In this document: positions 1 through 13,846 of the stretch, one piece after another | Position numbering within the stretch: the stretch's first letter is position 1 | How the letters are laid out: each line of letters starts with the position of its first letter | Assembly: GCA_023374045.1 (NCBI GenBank) | Contig: CM041782.1 | Coordinates: 246,541,882-246,605,881 of the forward strand | From: Limonium bicolor | Lineage: Eukaryota > Streptophyta > Magnoliopsida > Caryophyllales > Plumbaginaceae | Length of the DNA stretch: 64,000 nucleotides | Direction of reading: 5' to 3' | Translations under genes and position numbers: made by a program | The notes under the pieces: generated by a model | The model's database searches: none | Seen by the model: only the letters and a program-made list of their open reading frames with translations | Told to the model about the DNA's origin: nothing

Positions 1-3000
1 GGTGGCCCCCAAGGGGCTCAGCACCTTTGCTGGTATGGTAATCCCGCAGCCCACATGCTACCGGGCCACGCACAACTAATTGTCGTCTTAGCATGCGATT
101 GATTATTTTTAAATCATGCATGCCACTGTAAACACACAACACACAACATTTCGCCTCAATGGGCTCAACAAACGGATAATACCTCCTTACTTGATAAATC
201 ACTCATGGTATTCATTATCCCTAGAGTGTTCCTCCTCTAACGAGCTACTTCCTTAATAGACGACACTTACCCGATATTCGGGTTATCCTCAAACGCCTCT
301 TATCGCGAACTGGGATTCATTTCCATGATCCACATACTCCACATTTAAGACATATACCATTCATCACATAACAACACATATCAACACTTTTCACGTTTCA
401 ACGCGTACATAATAACATCGCCATAGATATTGCATCACAGCAACACACGTAACACCATAAGATCGGTTCACACAAGGAACCTTCCACCATAGTTAGTATT
501 CACAGTGAGCCTAGAGATTGTTGCCAACCTCATGCTAAGCTCGTTACTTACCTCGTTACCGTCCTGTTATTTGAACGGTTAACTTAACCCCAAGGTGTGT
601 CGGATATAGTCATCCCAAGCACACCGAAACAACATTCGTATGCCCCTGTGGCCCGACGTGAGTCAGTAAACTAGCTTTGGATAAGCTAAGGGAAGGTTGA
701 AACCAAATTGGAATACAACCCATACATACACCAAGAGAGTCGAACCGGATATGACATCGACTCCCGTCCTCACACGCGTGGCCGGAACATACCGGACTCC
801 TCACCCCCCATTAGTACATATATACTTATAAATAAGTAGTTAGAGATCCATTATGGAGCCTACCACATCCACACACCATACGGTATCATAACCGAGTTAA
901 GCACACAAGGGAGGTTCACACACTTGCATACAACAACAATATCCAACTAACTCACACATAGCCGTGGTTAGAACGTTCCCAAGGTTTGGGTCGTTAACTC
1001 TGAATACCGATCTCTCATGTGCTCCTAGTTCTAGTTAGCTAAGGTTTAACACTTATTTGAGGTTAAACGGTATCGGAGATTAAAAGCGCCACATAAATGA
1101 ATTACTATAAACTCATTACATGTTTTTATCTTACAAGGTGGCAAACACTCAGAAAAACACATTGGCATACAAGCCGGTGTAATCCGGTAGGACACAGGTT
1201 GCAAGAAACCATACCTGTCACCGGAGTCCACTTATCATGTCCACTTATGTTCCTCGAGCAATTCTCGAACAACATACTATTACAATTACTTACAACTATT
1301 AACATCGGGGTAACTTGATTGTGTAACATCGAATAACCATGATTAACCCCATAATTAATTAAATAACTTCACATTTATCTTCTTTTACTTTCACATTGTA
1401 ACACAACCTTTCACCCACTCAATCATCATTATAACTCACCTAACATGTCTTAAACAACCTTATAATATCATTACTAACTTATTACCATTTTTAGATAACA
1501 TTTCCCATCTTAAAGCAACATTTTTGGTCCATATAGTGGCCTGTCCGAATTTGTGCCCGAACCTCCAAGTTCGGACGCAAGCCGTGACTTTAGACAGAAA
1601 ACAGACACACGTCTGAACTTGTGTCCGGACTTCGGAAGTTCGGACGTGAGTCGAGAACCTCTTAATGCGGAAATCCATGCGTCCGAACATGTGTCCAGAC
1701 TTCCCAAGTTCGGACACAGTTCGAGTGTGCAAAATTCTTACCCAATAGAGCCTGTCCGAACTTCCATGTCCGGACGGGCAAAATGCTCAATTTCCAAGCC
1801 TTTAAACACTTAGCCAAATTTCTCCAAAGCCTCCAACACTTATAGTATCTACTCCTTAGGTCCCTAAGTGATGTTTCATGCCTATTCTAACCATTATACC
1901 AAGACATATCTTCCACACAAACATCATCATTCAAACATCCTTTCTTACATATCAAAACTCCTTATGTCATTCTTACAATTCCTTTTCCAAGCTTACACTT
2001 CCTCCTTAATTTACCAAATCCTCTTTCACAACTTCTTGAATTCCTTTCTCAAAACCTTACCTAAACATCATTTTCTCCTTATTCATCAATCATTACCTAA
2101 CCTTATATAAACTTCTCCAAGACTTTGACACACCCTAGAAACACTCATTTGATCTCTAGAACTTCCAAGATAATGCCTAAATCCTTGTAGCACCTTAGAA
2201 CTCCTTATACATTTTACAAATTTTTGCCATGGGTTCTCTTAGCACATCATCATTCCAAAACTCATAGTTTTCACCATTAAACACTCAAGAACACCTAAAC
2301 CCATCAAGAACACCATCACACACAAGACTTCACCAAATTTACACTACATCACAATATAGTGCACAATTTAAATTGCTTGGCACTTAGGCCCTTAAATAGC
2401 ATAAACCATAAACACTGAATTTCCCACATAAATAATGCCTTTGACCTGCAATTACACCCAACAATACATAAGCCCTTAATAAACTCCTTGAGAGCATTTC
2501 ACTAGGTCATTCACCTTTGGCTCCTTAGATCATTTTAACAAGCAATATAAGCTCATTTTCCTAAGGCATTTAAACTACATTGAGATAGTTTGTTTACCTC
2601 TTTTTTCCTCACAAACTTCTTTCTTGTTTCCTTGTAAACCGGTAGGATGTTTGGTTGTTTGTCAACTTCTAAACAATGTACACATAATAGAATGAGTATT
2701 CAAGCATTATGCTTCATCTCATTGTAAACCCTAGTTACACATATTGTTTTTAACACATTAAGGTAATTGTTTTACCTTGGAATTGGAAGAGAACTTGAAT
2801 AAGTATCAAGAGAGGACTCCTCCTAGCCCTTGGAAGATTCAAATGAAGCTAAAACAAGCAAGGTGAAAACACCATTGTGAGGTGAATTTTTGGACATCAC
2901 ATAAACATGGAGGAAACATGGATTTTCTTTGAGTTTCCTTACCTTGAAGCAAAGGAGAACAATAATATGTGAAAAGGTGAGCTCAAGCTCCTTCAATGGT

Positions 3001-4042
3001 GAATCTCCATGGCACCAAAATTGAGTTCTTGAAGATTTAAAAAGATAGAAGTGTAGAGCTTGGTCTAACTAAGACAAATATGGTCTTAGAATTTGATTTG
3101 GAGCATGGAGTTGGATTTGGCAAGGAATTGAAGATGGAGAAGAGAGGTTGCCATAGCAAATCGTAAATGGAGCTTGGGAGAAGATGAAGAAACCGTGTGA
3201 ATACAAGAAGGAAAGAGAGAATGAAGGTAAGTTTGATTTTGTTAAGATATTTATGTATAAACAAAATAGTACTTTACTTTAAGCTTTACTTTACTTATTT
3301 GATTTCTTTTACAAGTTGGTGACTCACACCTTGAAAAACCGCCCCCATATATTTAGAAGGGTATAATAGTCTTTGTTGACCAATTTAATTACTTATAACA
3401 ACATATGTTACAAACTAGCTTATAAAGTTACTATTCATAAAAACAAGGCACATAGAAGTGAAATTTTTGATTTCCCATTGATATAGACTTCCAAATGTGA
3501 TACTATATAGTACACATGTTAATTAAAGAGTAATGATGGACATCTAGCCATACAAAACTCATTTACAAGACAATTTTTCAAAAACGTGCTTTAAGACTCC
3601 TTAAAGCACATTTTGTGTTTTAACTTGTTTTCAAGCTTGGTTTTCTTTGGTAAATGATTTAATATGTTCATTAACATATTTATAAGGTATAGATATGACC
3701 TTTAGGTCTTATACAATTTACCCCAAGCTTAGAGCACATTTTTGCTCATATTGCCTTTAAGGTATTTTCTTGTGTTTTATTTGGTTTAACTGTCTACCAA
3801 AGTTTCCTAAGGACTTAATTAGCCTTATAAAATCATAATTTAATATTATCAAATCTTGGTAGGCTCTTTGGGTCCTAAACAAGTTCACACAAGTTTAGAG
3901 CATGTTTTGCTCAAACGTGTCTTAGTGTTTTATTGTGTTTTACCATGGTTTAAATGGTTCATTGACGTTTCTAAGGCACTTTTTAGCCTTTAAATACCAT
4001 AGTTTAACATTTACACAACATACCAAGGTTTGGGGTATTTCA
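1..4042 (-). mobile_element. LTR G: truncated right-hand or solo LTR of a Tekay-like gypsy element
   Basis: The left end is cut by the window. The sequence starts at the conserved LTR block that lies about 385-390 bp inside LTR F, and it ends in the typical GGGGTATTTCA at 4042. No polypurine tract follows, so this is the outer (5') LTR of a minus-strand element or a solo LTR. It resembles LTR F in several stretches, for example the block around 3470-3520 that also occurs near 48360-48420. It contains a palindrome array (1540-1775) and, near 3247-3258, an AT-rich TATA-like stretch on the minus strand followed by a pyrimidine-rich leader. No protein gene is seen; short ORFs here are unsupported. 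Confidence 0.8.
1540..1775. repeat. Palindromic tandem array in LTR G
   Basis: Units are built around AAGTTCGGAC and its complement GTCCGAACTT. The core AAGTTCGGAC occurs at about 1567, 1636 and 1706, a spacing of 69-70 bp. It sits at the same place in the LTR as the arrays of the other families but has its own core sequence. Confidence 0.7.
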
Positions 4043-4928
4043 ACAAGACTATTAGACGGTTATAATAGAAAGTCATTCTGTACTAAGGATGTGATAATTG
4101 TGTTAGTGGCTCAATTAATTTATAAATAAAATGTATCTACAACACTATGATTCCAATATACAAGATGTAGATCTTATTTAAGTTAAGGGGAAACTTAGTC
4201 ATGATGGTTTATTTGGTAATACTGATAAAGTACATAATCATTACATTGTGAATTAATAGTATAGTATTCTAGGATAAACCTATTATAGGTCATAAGACGA
4301 TGTTTGTTCTAAAGTAAGAATAAAAGTATTGAGCTTAAGAATTGTTATTGGAATTCTAAGCTTGATTGAATAACATATAATGCACCTATGTTATAAAGGT
4401 CTTAAATGTGAGAATTATGGTTAAGTATGGGTAAAGTGGATAAGAGTGGAACAATTAACAAGTGTTAATAAAATCTTTTACCTTGGTCTTACAACCTTGA
4501 GTTATACAACATTCTAAGACAAGTCAAAGGTTATACATAACATTTAAGTGAGGGCTTAAAAGACAATTGAGACTTAGGAATAAGAGTGAGGAGTTTATTT
4601 AAGCTTAACATAGGCTACAAGTGATTGATGATAGACTACCTTTAATATTCTTCAGAGTACTGTTGATTGTTTACGCAAGTTGACTAGAACTGCTACAGCG
4701 TTATCCAAGTACGATTTCTCGTACTCAGATACTTTTGCTAACGGACTTTATGGATGTTTGGAAAACACTAACTGAGCTTGAATGGATTTCAAAAGGAAAC
4801 TGTTTGTGTGACTAACTCAGCTTGATGTGACTAACTGAGCCTTGAATGCAAAACGTACATGCTTTCTGGTTCCTTCTATTGGGTTATTTCATTAGACATT
4901 AGCTGCCTAGGGTTTACGCTTCTGCACT
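4043..4928. other. Unassigned spacer between LTR G and LTR H
   Basis: AT-rich sequence without a convincing ORF, primer site or polypurine tract. It lies outside both recognised LTRs and could be host intergenic DNA or an older decayed repeat. The only internal structure seen is three near copies of a 15-19 bp motif at 4767-4848. Confidence 0.5.
4767..4848 (+). repeat. Three short degenerate direct repeats
   Basis: Copies related to CTAACTGAGCTTGAATG lie at 4767-4784, 4811-4825 and 4830-4848. The last two are nearly adjacent. Function unknown. Confidence 0.4.
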
Positions 4929-5021
4929 TGTAACACCCCATTCAACATTAACACATTTAACAACAAACTGCAGCGGAAAACATACTTCATCACTTTACTT
5001 AACTCGATGGTGTTACACGCC

Positions 5022-5043
5022 GTTAACCACCTACATGGCTAAC
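5022..5043 (-). other. Conserved LTR stem-loop (H copy)
   Basis: A 9-bp stem with a 4-nt loop, 93 bp from the LTR edge. Read as minus-strand RNA, all nine pairs are kept, two of them as G-U wobbles. Equivalent hairpins lie at 8291, 17528, 28593, 37777, 44938 and 55268. Confidence 0.55.
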
Positions 5044-6777
5044 AAGGCTATTACATATACATTGTACCGGTCTGATGGACTAGATTCCCGAGCGACTACA
5101 CATTACTGTCCCTTTTCATTAACAACAAAACATACACATACCTCTCAACTGTACCGAGTATTCACAAGCTAATGCCGACAACAATTTCGGTCTTACTACA
5201 CCTACTGTACACGTACAACTTAAATGATTACCCATGTACAAACGACTACCCCGTCCTACTCTCGAACGGCTTCCAGCTCCTTGTACCTGAAATAGGAAAA
5301 AGAAGAGAAAGGGTGGCCCCCCAGGGGCTCAGCACCTTTGCTGGTATGGTAATCCCGCAGCCCACATGCTACCGGGCCACGCACAACTAATTGTCGTCTT
5401 AGCATGTGATTGATTATAATTGAATCATGCATGTAAACTATCAGCGCACAACACATCACATTCCACCACAATGGGCTTAACAACAGATAACACATACATA
5501 CTTGATAAACCATTCATTGTGTTCATTAACCCTAGAGTGTTTCTCCTCTAATGGAGCTACTTCCTTAATAGACGATACTTACCCAATAATCGGGTTATCC
5601 TTAAACGTCTCTTTTTATGAACTGGGATTCATATCCATGATCCACATACACAACATAACAACACTTTACACGTTCAACGTGCGCATAATATAACATCGCA
5701 ATGGGAATTGCAGTACAATAATAACACATAACATAACGGGAACGGTTCTCTTAGGAACCGACCCAACATAGTTAATTCACTTGTGAGCCTAGAGAATGAT
5801 GTCACCCTCATGATAAACTCGTTATACAACACTCATTACCGTCCTAATAGTCGGACGAGTAACTTAAGTTAAGATGGTTCGGATATGGTGACCCGAACAC
5901 ACCACATAAACACATGTTCCCCCTAAACCGATCATAAGTCAGAATAGCTAAGCTTTGGAGTAAGCTAATGGGAGATCATAACCCGTGAGGGAAACAACCA
6001 TAACAGAGAGGAGGGTAAGGCTAAAAAGGATACCCACTCCCAAACAATGCGTGACCGGCCTAACCGGATTCCTCACCCCCGTTAGTACATATTTACTTGT
6101 ACATAAATAGTTAGAGACCCACTATGGAGTCTATCACATCCACACACCAAAGGTATTTCAACTGGGTTAAACACACGAGGGAGGTCCATACATTCACACA
6201 CAAACATCACACAATTAACTCACACATAGCCGTGGTTAGAACGTCCCATGGTTCGGGTCGTTAAATCCGAATACCGATCTCTCATGTGATCCTAGACTCA
6301 GTTAGCTAAGGTTTAACACTTTGGAGGTTAAATGGTATCGGAATTGAACACGCTACATAAATGAATTACTATAAACTCATTACATGTTTTATCTTACAAC
6401 GTGGCAAACATACAGAAAAACACATTGGCATACAAGCCGGTGTAATCCGGTAGGACACAGGTTGCAAGAAAACTGTCACCGGAGTCCACTCTATCATGTC
6501 CACTTATGTTCCTCGAACAATTCTCGAACAACTGGTAATATTACATGTACTTTTATTAACATCGGGTAACATGATTGTTTAAAAGTCTAACGCCCATAAC
6601 TTATCCCCGTTAACTAGTTAAATAACGTCACATTTTAACTTGTTTTACTTTTTCATTTTAATACAACTTTTCCCCACTAAATTGTCATTATAACTCACTT
6701 AACATGTCCTTAACAATCTTATAACATCATTACCTAACAGCCCCCAGCATCCTATAACCTTAAACAATGTTTTTTGT

Positions 6778-7110
6778 CCGACCGACCTTACCGACCGACC
6801 TTACACAAGGTCAGTCCATTCCAGAACATATTACCGTCAAAATTCTACTCCGACCGACCTTGCATGTTCGGTCCACAAGGTCGGTCCATTCCAGAAACAA
6901 TTCCCATTCAAAAATTTAGACCCGACCGACCTTGCAAGTCCGCTCCCAAGGTCGGTCCATTCCAGAAACTTAATCCGTACCAAAATACAGGCCCGACCGA
7001 CCTTGCAAATCCGTCCCCCAAGGTCGGTCCATTCTAGAAACTCTTTCCGGTAGTGTAAACTGAGCTCAACCGACCTTACAAGTCCGGTCCCTAAGGTCGG
7101 TCGGCTTCAG
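6778..7110. repeat. Palindromic tandem array in LTR H
   Basis: Core arms are CCGACCGACCTTG and CAAGGTCGGTC, separated by the spacer motif CCATTCCAGAAAC. The arm TCGGTCC recurs at about 6881, 6952 and 7024, a period of 71-72 bp. A copy is present in H' at 24610-24945. Confidence 0.8.
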
Positions 7111-8192
7111 ACCTTTGTTTCTACATTCCCATTTGACTCCAAACTTCACCTCATGTATCCTAGTATGCTTTAACCATCATTTAGCACACTTAAACCTTCA
7201 CATAACATCCTCCAAATACATGTACAAGCTTACTTCTAAAGTCCTTAAACACTCACTCATTTACTTACAAATTTCTTAACACTTGTAACATTCTCTTTTA
7301 GTTTTCTAAGTGGTATTTCACCTATAATGACCACTATACCAAGATGTTTTCCTCTACACCTTAACATCATCTCCCAGCATCTTTTCTTACTAACTACATC
7401 TCCTTTTTCGACACCTTACCTAGACATCATTCCCTCCTTGGACATCAACATTCCTAAACCTTAAACAAACTTCTCCAAGACTTTAGTACATCCCACATAC
7501 ACCCATTGGATTTCTAGAACTTCCAAGATAATGTCTAAATCCTTGTAGCACTATATAACACCTTAATACATGTTTCTTCCCTAGTAAACATTCATTCATT
7601 CCTCACATTTCTTAGTTCACCAAAGCTCATTAAACACTTAAATCTCCTTATACATTACCAAATTTTGCCATAGGTTCTCCTAGCACAATGTCATACCAAA
7701 ACACATTGTTTTTCACCATTAAACATTCAAGAACACCTAAATTCATCAAGAACTTTCTCACACACAAAACTTCACCAAATTTACACTACATCACAATATA
7801 GTGCATAAACTTAAATTGCTTGGCACTTAGGCCCTTAAATAACATAAACCTTAAACACTGAATTTCCCACACATATATTGCCTTTGACCTGCAAATACAC
7901 TCAACATCACATATGTCCTTTAATAATCCTTAAGAGCATTTTTACTAGCTCATTTGCCATTGGCTCCTTAGGTATTTTATTAAGCAAGTGAAGCTCATTT
8001 TTCCTAGGCATTTAAACTACATTGAGATAGTTTGTTTACCTCTTTTCTTCAAGATTTTTACTTGAACACTCTTGTTCTTCCTTGTTTGGAAATCGGCAAG
8101 AGTACTTGGCTACTTGTCAACGGTCTAATCAATACACAAGTAAAACCAATGAGCATTCAAGCTTCATGCTTAAACTCATTTACAAACCCTAG

Positions 8193-8197
8193 GTGTA
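8193..8197. repeat. Target site duplication of element A (left)
   Basis: GTGTA directly before the TGTAACACC start of the left LTR of A. It matches GTGTA at 21502-21506. Confidence 0.9.
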
Positions 8198-8290
8198 TGT
8201 AACACCCCAACTACTTACAACACACTTAATATCATAACGCAGCGGAATTCATAACTCACAACATAACTTGTCTCGTTGGTGTTACACGCC

Positions 8291-8312
8291 GTTAGCCACC
8301 CACGTGGCTAAC
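8291..8312 (-). other. Conserved LTR stem-loop (A, left)
   Basis: GTTAGCCAC, loop CCAC, GTGGCTAAC: a perfect 9-bp stem 93 bp from the LTR edge. The F copy has the paired change GTTAACCAC/GTGGTTAAC. Confidence 0.65.
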
Positions 8313-10082
8313 AAGGCTAACATACATACATCGTACCGGTCTGATGGACTGAACTCCCGAGCAACTACACAATAATCCCGTTCCTTGTTCAACATTCATT
8401 ATGCACTTACATTACAACTGTACCGAGTATCTTCTAACTAATGCCGATACATTTTCGGTCTTACTACACCTACAATACATCCACAAATCTCACGACTACC
8501 ACATACAAATAACTACCCCGTCCTACTCTCGAACGGCTGCCAGCTCCATAATACCTGAAAAGTATGGGGGCCCCCAAAGGGGGTCAGCACCTTTGCTGGT
8601 ATGGTAATCCCGCAGCCCGCATGCTACCGGGCCACGCACAACTAATTGTCGTCTTAGCATGCGGTTGATTTTATTTCAACATGCACAAACTCACACATAT
8701 CGTGCTTATAAGCAAACATCCATTAATAGGGCACAAACACAAGGTTAGCACACACACTCCCAACAACACACTTCATTTATAACATACACAACTTAATTTC
8801 TCTCTTCTTAGAGGATATAACTTTACCTAAGGAGCGTCGGGGTGATATAAGCCCGAGCACGACGTACATACATTTCCTTTACTGGAGTGACGGCCTCATA
8901 TAGGACCGATCACAACATACATAATTTCCCCCTAGCTCCAATAGTGATGAGTTAGGTAAGCCTTGGTTAAGCTTGTGGGTGGTTGTAATTCAAGGAGGAA
9001 AACAACCGTAACATAACAAAGAGGGAGTCGAAGCGAACTTAGGCTCCAACACCCTACCAACATTATACATAATTTCCCTCCTAGCCCGATATGGAGGTCG
9101 GGTAGGTAAGCTTTGGCTAAGCTAATGGGAGGTCGAAATCCAATGAAGGAAAACAACCCTTAACATAACAGGATGGGAGTTAATTCACATATATGTATTA
9201 ACTCCCAAACAACACGCGCGACCGGCACACACCGGATTCCTCTCCATACATAACATATACTTATTAGTTAGAGGTTCCCTTATGGAACTTATCACATACA
9301 TACATCACATAGTGTTACTAATCCGGTTAGACACATAAGGGGAGTAATATCCCTTTTAACAAACATGGATAACTGTATCCGATAACGACAACAACATACC
9401 AAACAAATCACATACATCACACATAATCACAACATACACTCACGCACGGATAGCCGTAGTTAGAACGTTCCCATGGGTTGGGACGTTTATTCCGAATACC
9501 GATTTCTTATGTGAACCTAAGGTCGGTTAACTATTATTTAACACATAACTAAGGTTAAGCGGTATTGGAATTAATTTACGCCACGATAATGAATTACTGT
9601 AAACTCATTTCATGTTTTATCTTGCAAGGTGGCAAACACACAGAAAAACACATTGGCATACAAGCCGGTGTAATCCGGTAGGACACAGGTTGCAAGAAAA
9701 CCATACCTGTCACCGAAGACGCACTCTAATGTGCCACCACATGTTCCTTGAAAATCTTTGTACAACTGGTAACATTATAACTATCTTTATTAATATCGGG
9801 GTAACATAATTATTTAACGACTAATGCGCCCATGATTAACCCCGTTCGATAGTTTTATAACTTTACATTTGTATTACAATTTCTCACCACTCAATCACCA
9901 TTATAACTTACTTAATTTATCCTTAACAACCTTATAATCTTAACTTTAAGCATTAAGGTTTATACTTAATCTTAACTTAATTACTTAAGTTCTTAGGGTC
10001 CCAATCATCACTACCCTATTAATGGCACACCTTAATACCAATTAACATTCTTAGAAATTAAAATTTTTTTTTTTGTTAAGGG

Positions 10083-10440
10083 TCGACCGACCCACTGACC
10101 GACCCAACCCCTGGGTCGGTCCGTTCCAGTAACTTCCTGGTTCAGACAACAACCTTAGACCCACGACCGACCCATCCTTATGGGTCGGTCCATTGCCGAA
10201 ACTTCCCGTCCTTTGGAAATTCTCCGACCGACCCAAAGCTAAGCCGACCGACCCAAAACTCTCTGGGTCGGTCCATTGCCGAAACCTTTTTCCTTCGTTA
10301 AATTTTGCCCGACCGACCCAAAGCTAAGCCGACCGACCCAAAACTCTCTGGGTCGGTCCATTGCCGAAACTTTCTGGCTGGCTTAACGTGGTCCGACCGA
10401 CCCAGAACTGGGTCGGACCCTGGGTCGGTCCACTACAGAT
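10083..10440. repeat. Palindromic tandem array in LTR A (left)
   Basis: Core arms are CCGACCGACCCA and TGGGTCGGTC, with the spacer CCATTGCCGAAAC. The arm GGGTCGGTCC lies at about 10113, 10182, 10265 and 10350, spacing 69-85 bp. A poly-T tract precedes it. Confidence 0.8.
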
Positions 10441-12281
10441 TTTTCTCTTAATTTGTTCTTTCAACTCCAAACTTTTCCTCATATACCCTAATATGTTCTA
10501 ACCTCATTTGGACACTTCAAACACATCTTAATGACATCCAATAAACTCCTTAAATCCCTCAAAACACTTGTAGCTCACTATTTTGCTCCCACTTAGAATG
10601 CATTTGAACCATTTTATATTTCTACACCAATTTTGACATGATCTCCCCATAACTTTACATGTCCACACCCACCGATTTTCATCCTTTCCATTCCTAATCT
10701 AGCCACACCCCTTTCAAGGGTCCTAACAACACATTACAATTCCTCAAATCTCATCACTTCAACATAATCATCAAAAATCTCCACAATCTCAATATCAACC
10801 TCAAACTTAAAACATTTGGCTCTTTAATGCCCTCAATTCAACATTAACTCCCAGATCATTTCTAACATCCATTAAACACAAGACAACATAGTTTTAAATC
10901 CATAATTTGGGTTCATTAGATTGTTTTACCCAATCCCAAACTCTAAAACAATTATAACAAGGTTTAAGGTGAATTCCTTACCTTGATTTCACAAGTCTCT
11001 CACATTATCCTCTTGCTCCTCATCTCTTCAAAAATCAATCTAGAGGGTATGGAGTTTCCAAACTCCATCCCAACATCCATGAACAAAAACATACACAATT
11101 AATTATCTAAACCCTTAGAAACTCAAATTAATCAAAGGGCTAGAATTAGGGTTTACCTTTTGAAGTTTTTAAAGGGGGATTCTCCCTTGAATCAAGAAGG
11201 AAACTACTCCACCATTGAAGGATAAATTTGGAGCTCAAGAACAAGGAAAAAGCAAGGTATCAAAAATGGTGAAAAATCAATTACACCAAGAGATGAAGGA
11301 AAAATGAGTTTTTCTTGGGAATCTTTACCTTGGAAGGAAGAGGAGACTACAAGCTTCTCATTGGTGCCATTTTCTCCTCAAATGGTGAAAACCCATAAAA
11401 ATGAAACTCACCTTTTTCGAATTTTGGAAAGAGAGAAGTGTAGAGCTTGATGAGGGGAACACAAATATGTGTTTTGTTTTTGATTCGGAGCATTTATGTG
11501 GCTTGAGCATGGGAGAGAAGTTGGAGAAGCCATGGGTGTGGGTGGTGAGCTCAAAAACGGCAGCTACCAGAGGGAGAGAGGAGAAATCGCTGGGAAGGAA
11601 GGAAAGAGAGGAAAGAGAAGAGAGAGAGAGGAAAAAGAAAAATAAGGAAGGAGAGAGAGTGAGGGGGTATTTGTGCCCTTGTTATTTGGCTCTCTCTTGA
11701 CTTAATTAATTAGTTAACTAGTCTTGTGTGAGTGGCTGTATACATTAATAAAACTGGCCCACTAATATAAACACGCTGGAGCGTTTTTCGTCTTTTAACA
11801 GAAAATGCTCGTTTATTTACCCGGTTTAGCACTATTCACTAGCCGGGACCGTTTTATGGAATTTTCTCATTCCTTTAATTTTAATGGCTATTAAACTCCA
11901 TTAATGTTTAATTATTGATATAGAATCAACTATTATTTTTACGGGGTCGTTTAACTGTTTAAAGTCACGTTTTCGGGTTTCCTCGAAAAACGCGCTTTAG
12001 ACTCCGTTAGCGTTTTAACGCATTGTTTGGATCCGTTTTCTTCCGGAATTTTTCTCACATGTTCTTAATGTGTAATTTAGGTATGGTAATTATTTATAAC
12101 CCTTACTAGGGTTATGTACCTCCTAAAATAATTAAATACGTATTTTCACGTTTTGTGACTTTTACGAGATTTCTTTTTCTTTTTGGTTTTCATTTCTTCA
12201 CCAATAATCTTAAAGACTTAATTAGCCTTAGAAAATTATAATTATACATTTAATTAACATATTATGGTTTGGGGTATTTCA

Positions 12282-12296
12282 ATCTACCCCCCTTAA
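12282..12296 (-). other. Polypurine tract of element A
   Basis: On the minus strand a purine run with GGGGGG ends beside the 3' LTR start (TGAAATACCCC). The same sequence occurs at the same place in D and F. Confidence 0.8.
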
Positions 12297-12399
12297 AAGA
12301 ACTTCGTCCTCGAAGTTCACACTTCTCGCACATCATTGGTTAAAATACGGGGATTGCTCGTAACATAAAACTTCCATAACCAAACATACTTTACATCAA

Positions 12400-12640
12400 C
12401 CTCGGACTTAACGGTCCGGGTAATACATCCATACTTACATAGTAACCTCGGACTTATTGGTCCGGGTACCTTAACATCATTTGCACCTACATAATAACCC
12501 TTAGACTCTTGGGTCTGGGTAACATAACAACATTTAGACTCGTAGGTCTTGATAACATAACGACCTTCAGACACATAGGCCTGGGTGACATAACACTTTC
12601 GGAACTTAATCACATTTGGACTCAAGGTCCAAAGTAATAA
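12400..12640. repeat. Degenerate tandem hairpin repeats next to the PPT of A
   Basis: About five to six units of 35-50 bp. Each has a small dyad such as GGACTCAAGGTCC or GGACTTAACGGTCC followed by a GGGTAACATAACA-like spacer. The repeats create the 102-codon minus-strand ORF at 12317-12625, which is therefore not called. Related dyads occur in F at 48905-48990. Confidence 0.6.
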
Positions 12641-13475
12641 TTACTACACATACCACACAACATGTCATAGCATGTATATCAACCAGAAATTCCTTTTCCA
12701 TCTCTTCATGAGTTCGAGACCCACGTAGAGTACATATACACTGTGATCCCGCAGGACCGGTCGCGATGGACACTCTGGTCCCCGTTCCTTTGGGAGATCA
12801 AAACAATTGCATACATCTTTAAAATATACTTCTCATGTCACCGGTCCTAAGACAAAGGCTCATACGTCCTCAGCTCGTGAGCAAGTAGTAGGAAGATACC
12901 CTCTATGAGGTTAAGTATAATGAAATCCTTTATTGGAAGGATCTTAATCGAAAATCCTTTACAAGGTCACATAAAAGTAGTCCTTCCTTTAAAAATACCG
13001 TTTAAGAATCTTAAAAATATTAATTGATATCTTGAAAATACCAATTGAGAATTTGAAACCCAATTTTAAAATTCTTTTGAAAATTCAATACAACTCCAAG
13101 TCCAATTATTGTTAACTGCATCTTATTCTTGATGTGATTATTTGTGACCACTTATAGGGAGTTTCAAGAATCATCCAACCCTAATGTGATCAGCATCAGA
13201 GTTGAACTATCTTTCCACCCCAATTTGTGTTCGGCTTCCCTTGATCTCATGATAATCAAGTTTCACCTCCCACTTCAATTTCAAACCACAACTAATTCAA
13301 ACATGTACCATTTTCTATCTTTTTAATCCATCTAGTGGTAATCATTACATCTCCAAGGGATAGAACTATGTCCATCAATCATCTTCCAGATTTATTTTAG
13401 ATCAAGTTACCTAGGGAATTTAATTCTCACTAGGTTCTACATTGGTGTCGTACCTCTTCGTAAATCACAATACTG

Positions 13476-13502
13476 TATATATATATATATATATATATAT
13501 AT
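13476..13502. repeat. TA dinucleotide microsatellite
   Basis: About 13 uninterrupted TA units inside the internal region of A. It is not seen at the matching place in D. Confidence 0.9.
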
Positions 13503-13811
13503 CCATACATTATTTTATCAAAGTATAACACAATATTACTTTTGGTATCATATGAACATACATAGTCGGGGTTTAGTTCCCCGGGAGTTTTCTACTCCCT
13601 TATACATATACTTTCACACATCTCTTAACAAAATAACACACTTATCACAATGGTATTCGCATCTTCTGTGCGTAATTACCATAATTAAACCATGAATGAA
13701 TGCGTATGTTTATGTAACACACGCTCCAATCATCAAAACAAATTATTTTGTGCTTTGCACACCATAGTTCCCGTACACTTGTACGGTAAAACATGCTAAA
13801 CGGTTGGCGCT

Positions 13812-13846
13812 CTACCCCCCTTAGAAGGGATTACGCCCACGTAATC
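13812..13846 (-). other. Second PPT-like block in A
   Basis: CTACCCCCCTTA followed by a short inverted repeat and a CG-rich stretch (ACGCCCACGT). Related blocks occur at 34137-34170 (D) and 49049-49085 (F). Confidence 0.5.

Larger units (their letters stand above)
4929..8193 (-). mobile_element. LTR H, 5'-complete but interrupted
   Basis: Starts with TGTAACACCCC at 4929 and runs to 8193, where LTR C begins (TGTAACACCCC again) and where element A has since been inserted. No primer binding site lies to its left, so this is a left-hand or solo LTR. The 3' part of H is absent from the window. Contains the conserved stem-loop at 5022-5043 and a palindrome array at 6778-7110. The part from about 5603 onward is repeated at 23413-26033 and again at 27945-28487. 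Confidence 0.8.
8198..12281 (-). repeat. Left (3') LTR of element A
   Basis: 4084 bp, from TGTAACACC to TTTCA, directly followed by the PPT. Scattered small differences from the right copy are seen by eye, many of them one-base indels and short tract changes in the palindrome array. A plus-strand ORF at 11401-11700 spans a GA-rich stretch and is antisense to the element, so it is not called a gene. On the minus strand a TATA-like ACAAATACCCC followed by a CT-rich leader around 11590-11680 is a candidate promoter. Confidence 0.9.

Noticed and set aside
11401..11700. 99-codon plus-strand ORF (and its copy at 20622-20867)
   Set aside because: Lies antisense inside the LTRs of A, spans a GA-rich tract and differs in length and C-terminus between the two LTR copies. 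No domain.
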